DNA of 64,000 bases, from contig JAFIFE010000028.1 in the NCBI GenBank assembly GCA_020832185.1, forward strand, positions 124,001 through 188,000, written 5' to 3'. Of the stretch, positions 62,449-64,000 are shown one piece after another (the first letter of the stretch is position 1; each line of letters starts with the position of its first letter). The notes under the pieces were generated by a model. The model did no database searches and had not been told where the DNA came from. It was given only the letters and a program-made list of their open reading frames with translations. Both the position numbers and the translations under genes were made by a program. This DNA comes from Alkalibacterium sp. Lineage in GTDB: Bacteria; Bacillota; Bacilli; Lactobacillales; Carnobacteriaceae_A.

Positions 62449-64000
62449 ATGGGAGATGAGCATTACAATGCTGAGGTTTCAGGAGAATTGAAAGATGCAT
62501 TCTATCTTTTCAATGAAGGCACTCAGTTTGACAGTTATTTGACCATGGGATGTTCAAAATTAACAAAAGGATACCGTTTTAGTGTATGGGCTCCTAACGC
62601 TCAAGCTATTTATCTGGTGGGGGATTTTAATGACTGGGCGGAGCTGGATGAAATGAGACAGGCCGATCAATCAGGGATCTTTACAATCGATATGGAACAG
62701 GCTGAGAGAGGCCAGCACTATAAATACAAAGTGATCCAGGCAGATGGGACCATTGCCTACAAAATCGATCCGTACGCTTATGAGTTTGAAGTAAGACCTA
62801 GGGATGCATCTGTTGTCAGAGATCTTCCTGCTAAACAGTGGAAAGATGGTCTGTGGATGGCTAACAGAAGACGACTTGAAATTTACAGTCGGCCACTAAA
62901 TATATACGAAGTTCACCTTAGCTCATGGAAACATCATGAAGATGGGTCGTGGTACACCATTACAGAACTAAAAGATGAACTGATTCCTTATGTAAAGGAG
63001 TTAGGATACACTCACATTGAATTCATGCCATTGATGGAACACCCACTTGATGCAAGCTGGGGGTACCAGGCTACTGGATTTTTTGGATTGTCTTCCAAAT
63101 TTGGTACTGTTGAAGAATTTCAGGATTTCGTCGAGGCAGCTCATCAGGCAAATCTCGGGGTGTTGATGGACTGGGTTCCAGGTCATTTTAATCGCAACGA
63201 TTACGGCATCGCATATTTTGACGGAACAGCTCAGTTTGAATACACTGATCCCACACGTGCGAATAATAACAGATGGGGAACACTGAATTTTGATATTGGA
63301 AAACAGCAAGTCAGAAGTTATCTGATTTCCAACGCGTTATTCTGGATCGAACAATTCCACATTGATGGACTGAGAGTCGATGCAGTAAGTAACATGCTTT
63401 ACTTAGACTACGATTTAGGCGAATGGACACCTAATGATGAAGGAACGAACGTGAACAAAGAAGGGGTTGAGTTCCTGCAGCTGCTCAACACGAAAATTTT
63501 TGAAAGGCACCCTGATGTTTTAATGATGGCAGAAGAAAGCACCGCATGGGGGAAAGTAACACATCCAGTCCACGAAGGCGGACTTGGCTTTAATTACAAA
63601 TGGAATATGGGTTGGATGAATGACACCTTGAAATTCTTCGAAATGGACCCGTATTTCAGAAAAGACTATTTTAGTCTGATCACCTTTTCATTCATGTATA
63701 CATTCAACGAAAACTTCATTCTTCCTTTTTCTCATGACGAAGTCGTACACGGCAAAAAATCTATGATGCATAAGATGTTCGGAGACAGATACAATCAGTT
63801 TGCCGGACTTAGAACAATTGAATCCTATCGAATGATGCATCCCGGTAAAAAACTTCAATTTATGGGCGCGGAATATGGCCAGTTTCTGGAATGGCGCTTT
63901 GATGAAGGATTGGAATGGAAAAACTTAAATGATGAAGCAAATGCTAAACACCTTAACTTTACTAAACAGTTAAATGAATTTTATAAATCACATCGTGCGC
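62449..64000 (+). CDS. glgB: 1,4-alpha-glucan branching enzyme (partial, runs off window)
   Basis: 517 residues are visible from ATG 62449 behind AAAGGGGGGA; the frame is open to the window edge. N-terminal CBM48 (YRFSVWAPNAQAIYLVGDFNDW), then the GH13 barrel: EVHLSSWKH, MPLMEHPLDASWGYQATGFF, nucleophile Asp311 in DGLRVDAVSNML, acid/base Glu362 in MMAEEST, Asp430 in SHDEVVHG. It makes alpha-1,6 branches in glycogen. In Firmicutes glgB normally heads glgBCDAP; those genes would lie beyond the edge. PgcA in this window supplies glucose 1-phosphate. Confidence 0.95.
   Translation, partial: MGDEHYNAEVSGELKDAFYLFNEGTQFDSYLTMGCSKLTKGYRFSVWAPNAQAIYLVGDFNDWAELDEMRQADQSGIFTIDMEQAERGQHYKYKVIQADGTIAYKIDPYAYEFEVRPRDASVVRDLPAKQWKDGLWMANRRRLEIYSRPLNIYEVHLSSWKHHEDGSWYTITELKDELIPYVKELGYTHIEFMPLMEHPLDASWGYQATGFFGLSSKFGTVEEFQDFVEAAHQANLGVLMDWVPGHFNRNDYGIAYFDGTAQFEYTDPTRANNNRWGTLNFDIGKQQVRSYLISNALFWIEQFHIDGLRVDAVSNMLYLDYDLGEWTPNDEGTNVNKEGVEFLQLLNTKIFERHPDVLMMAEESTAWGKVTHPVHEGGLGFNYKWNMGWMNDTLKFFEMDPYFRKDYFSLITFSFMYTFNENFILPFSHDEVVHGKKSMMHKMFGDRYNQFAGLRTIESYRMMHPGKKLQFMGAEYGQFLEWRFDEGLEWKNLNDEANAKHLNFTKQLNEFYKSHRA

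Noticed and set aside
1-64000. CRISPR arrays, insertion sequences, toxin-antitoxin or restriction systems
   Set aside because: I looked for regular repeats, transposase and defence motifs and saw none.

Overview
The window looks like chromosome of a low-GC Gram-positive of the order Lactobacillales, most likely Carnobacteriaceae (an Alkalibacterium/Marinilactibacillus-like organism). The order is supported by the block hprK-lgt-gpsA-galU-trxB-pgm ... rapZ-yvcK-whiA, strong AGGAGG ribosome binding sites, several TTG starts, TTGACA/TATAAT-type promoters and CcpA-type cre sites. The family and genus are inference. No prophage, insertion sequence, CRISPR array or rRNA was seen; there is one tRNA (Leu, anticodon GAG).

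Region 1 (0-14.1 kb): the end of an envelope-stress type locus (acidic-tailed protein, YvlD-like membrane protein), then an insert with a DrrAB-like ABC exporter and a divergent regulator carrying two MerR-type DNA-binding domains. After it comes the conserved housekeeping block for carbon control (hprK), lipoprotein maturation (lgt), phospholipid precursor (gpsA), UDP-glucose (galU, pgm), thiol redox (trxB) and envelope/division control (rapZ, yvcK, whiA).

Region 2 (14.1-22.2 kb): two separate RnfC-RnfD-like pairs, without the other Rnf subunits, flank a small lipoprotein and an MgtC-type membrane protein. The first pair has a Fur-like box upstream, and both pairs share a 17-bp upstream motif (15/17 identical). 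A two-gene chromate transporter (chrA) follows.

Region 3 (22.2-38.7 kb): GT8 glycosyltransferase plus glutathione reductase; a guanine-class riboswitch controlling an AzgA-type purine permease; a 0.8-kb gene-free stretch with diverged repeats; a bactofilin-like membrane protein; a MacAB-like efflux system; two adjacent metallophosphatases; tex-sprT; HAD phosphatase; tRNA-Leu; a GFA protein, a voltage-gated K+ channel and a DUF1801 protein.

Region 4 (38.8-48.3 kb): MarR regulator with a palindromic operator and a heterodimeric ABC multidrug exporter; AEC transporter; two glyoxalase-fold proteins; gamma-glutamyltransferase, ROK kinase and SGNH hydrolase genes.

Region 5 (48.3-54.7 kb): an unidentified structured RNA candidate, then a xylan-use module: a membrane-anchored GH10 xylanase with carbohydrate-binding domains and a three-gene ABC sugar importer without its own ATPase. 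Both promoters carry XylR-type operators (arms of TTAGTTTGT/ACAAACTAA with a 7-bp gap) and cre sites, so xylose induction and glucose repression are predicted. The xylR gene itself is not in the window.

Region 6 (54.8-64 kb): YrhK-domain protein with a long acidic tail, Spx, aldo/keto reductase, phasin-like protein plus AarF/UbiB kinase, aromatic acid exporter-like protein, the NfeD-FloA flotillin operon, and the start of glgB, which runs off the window.
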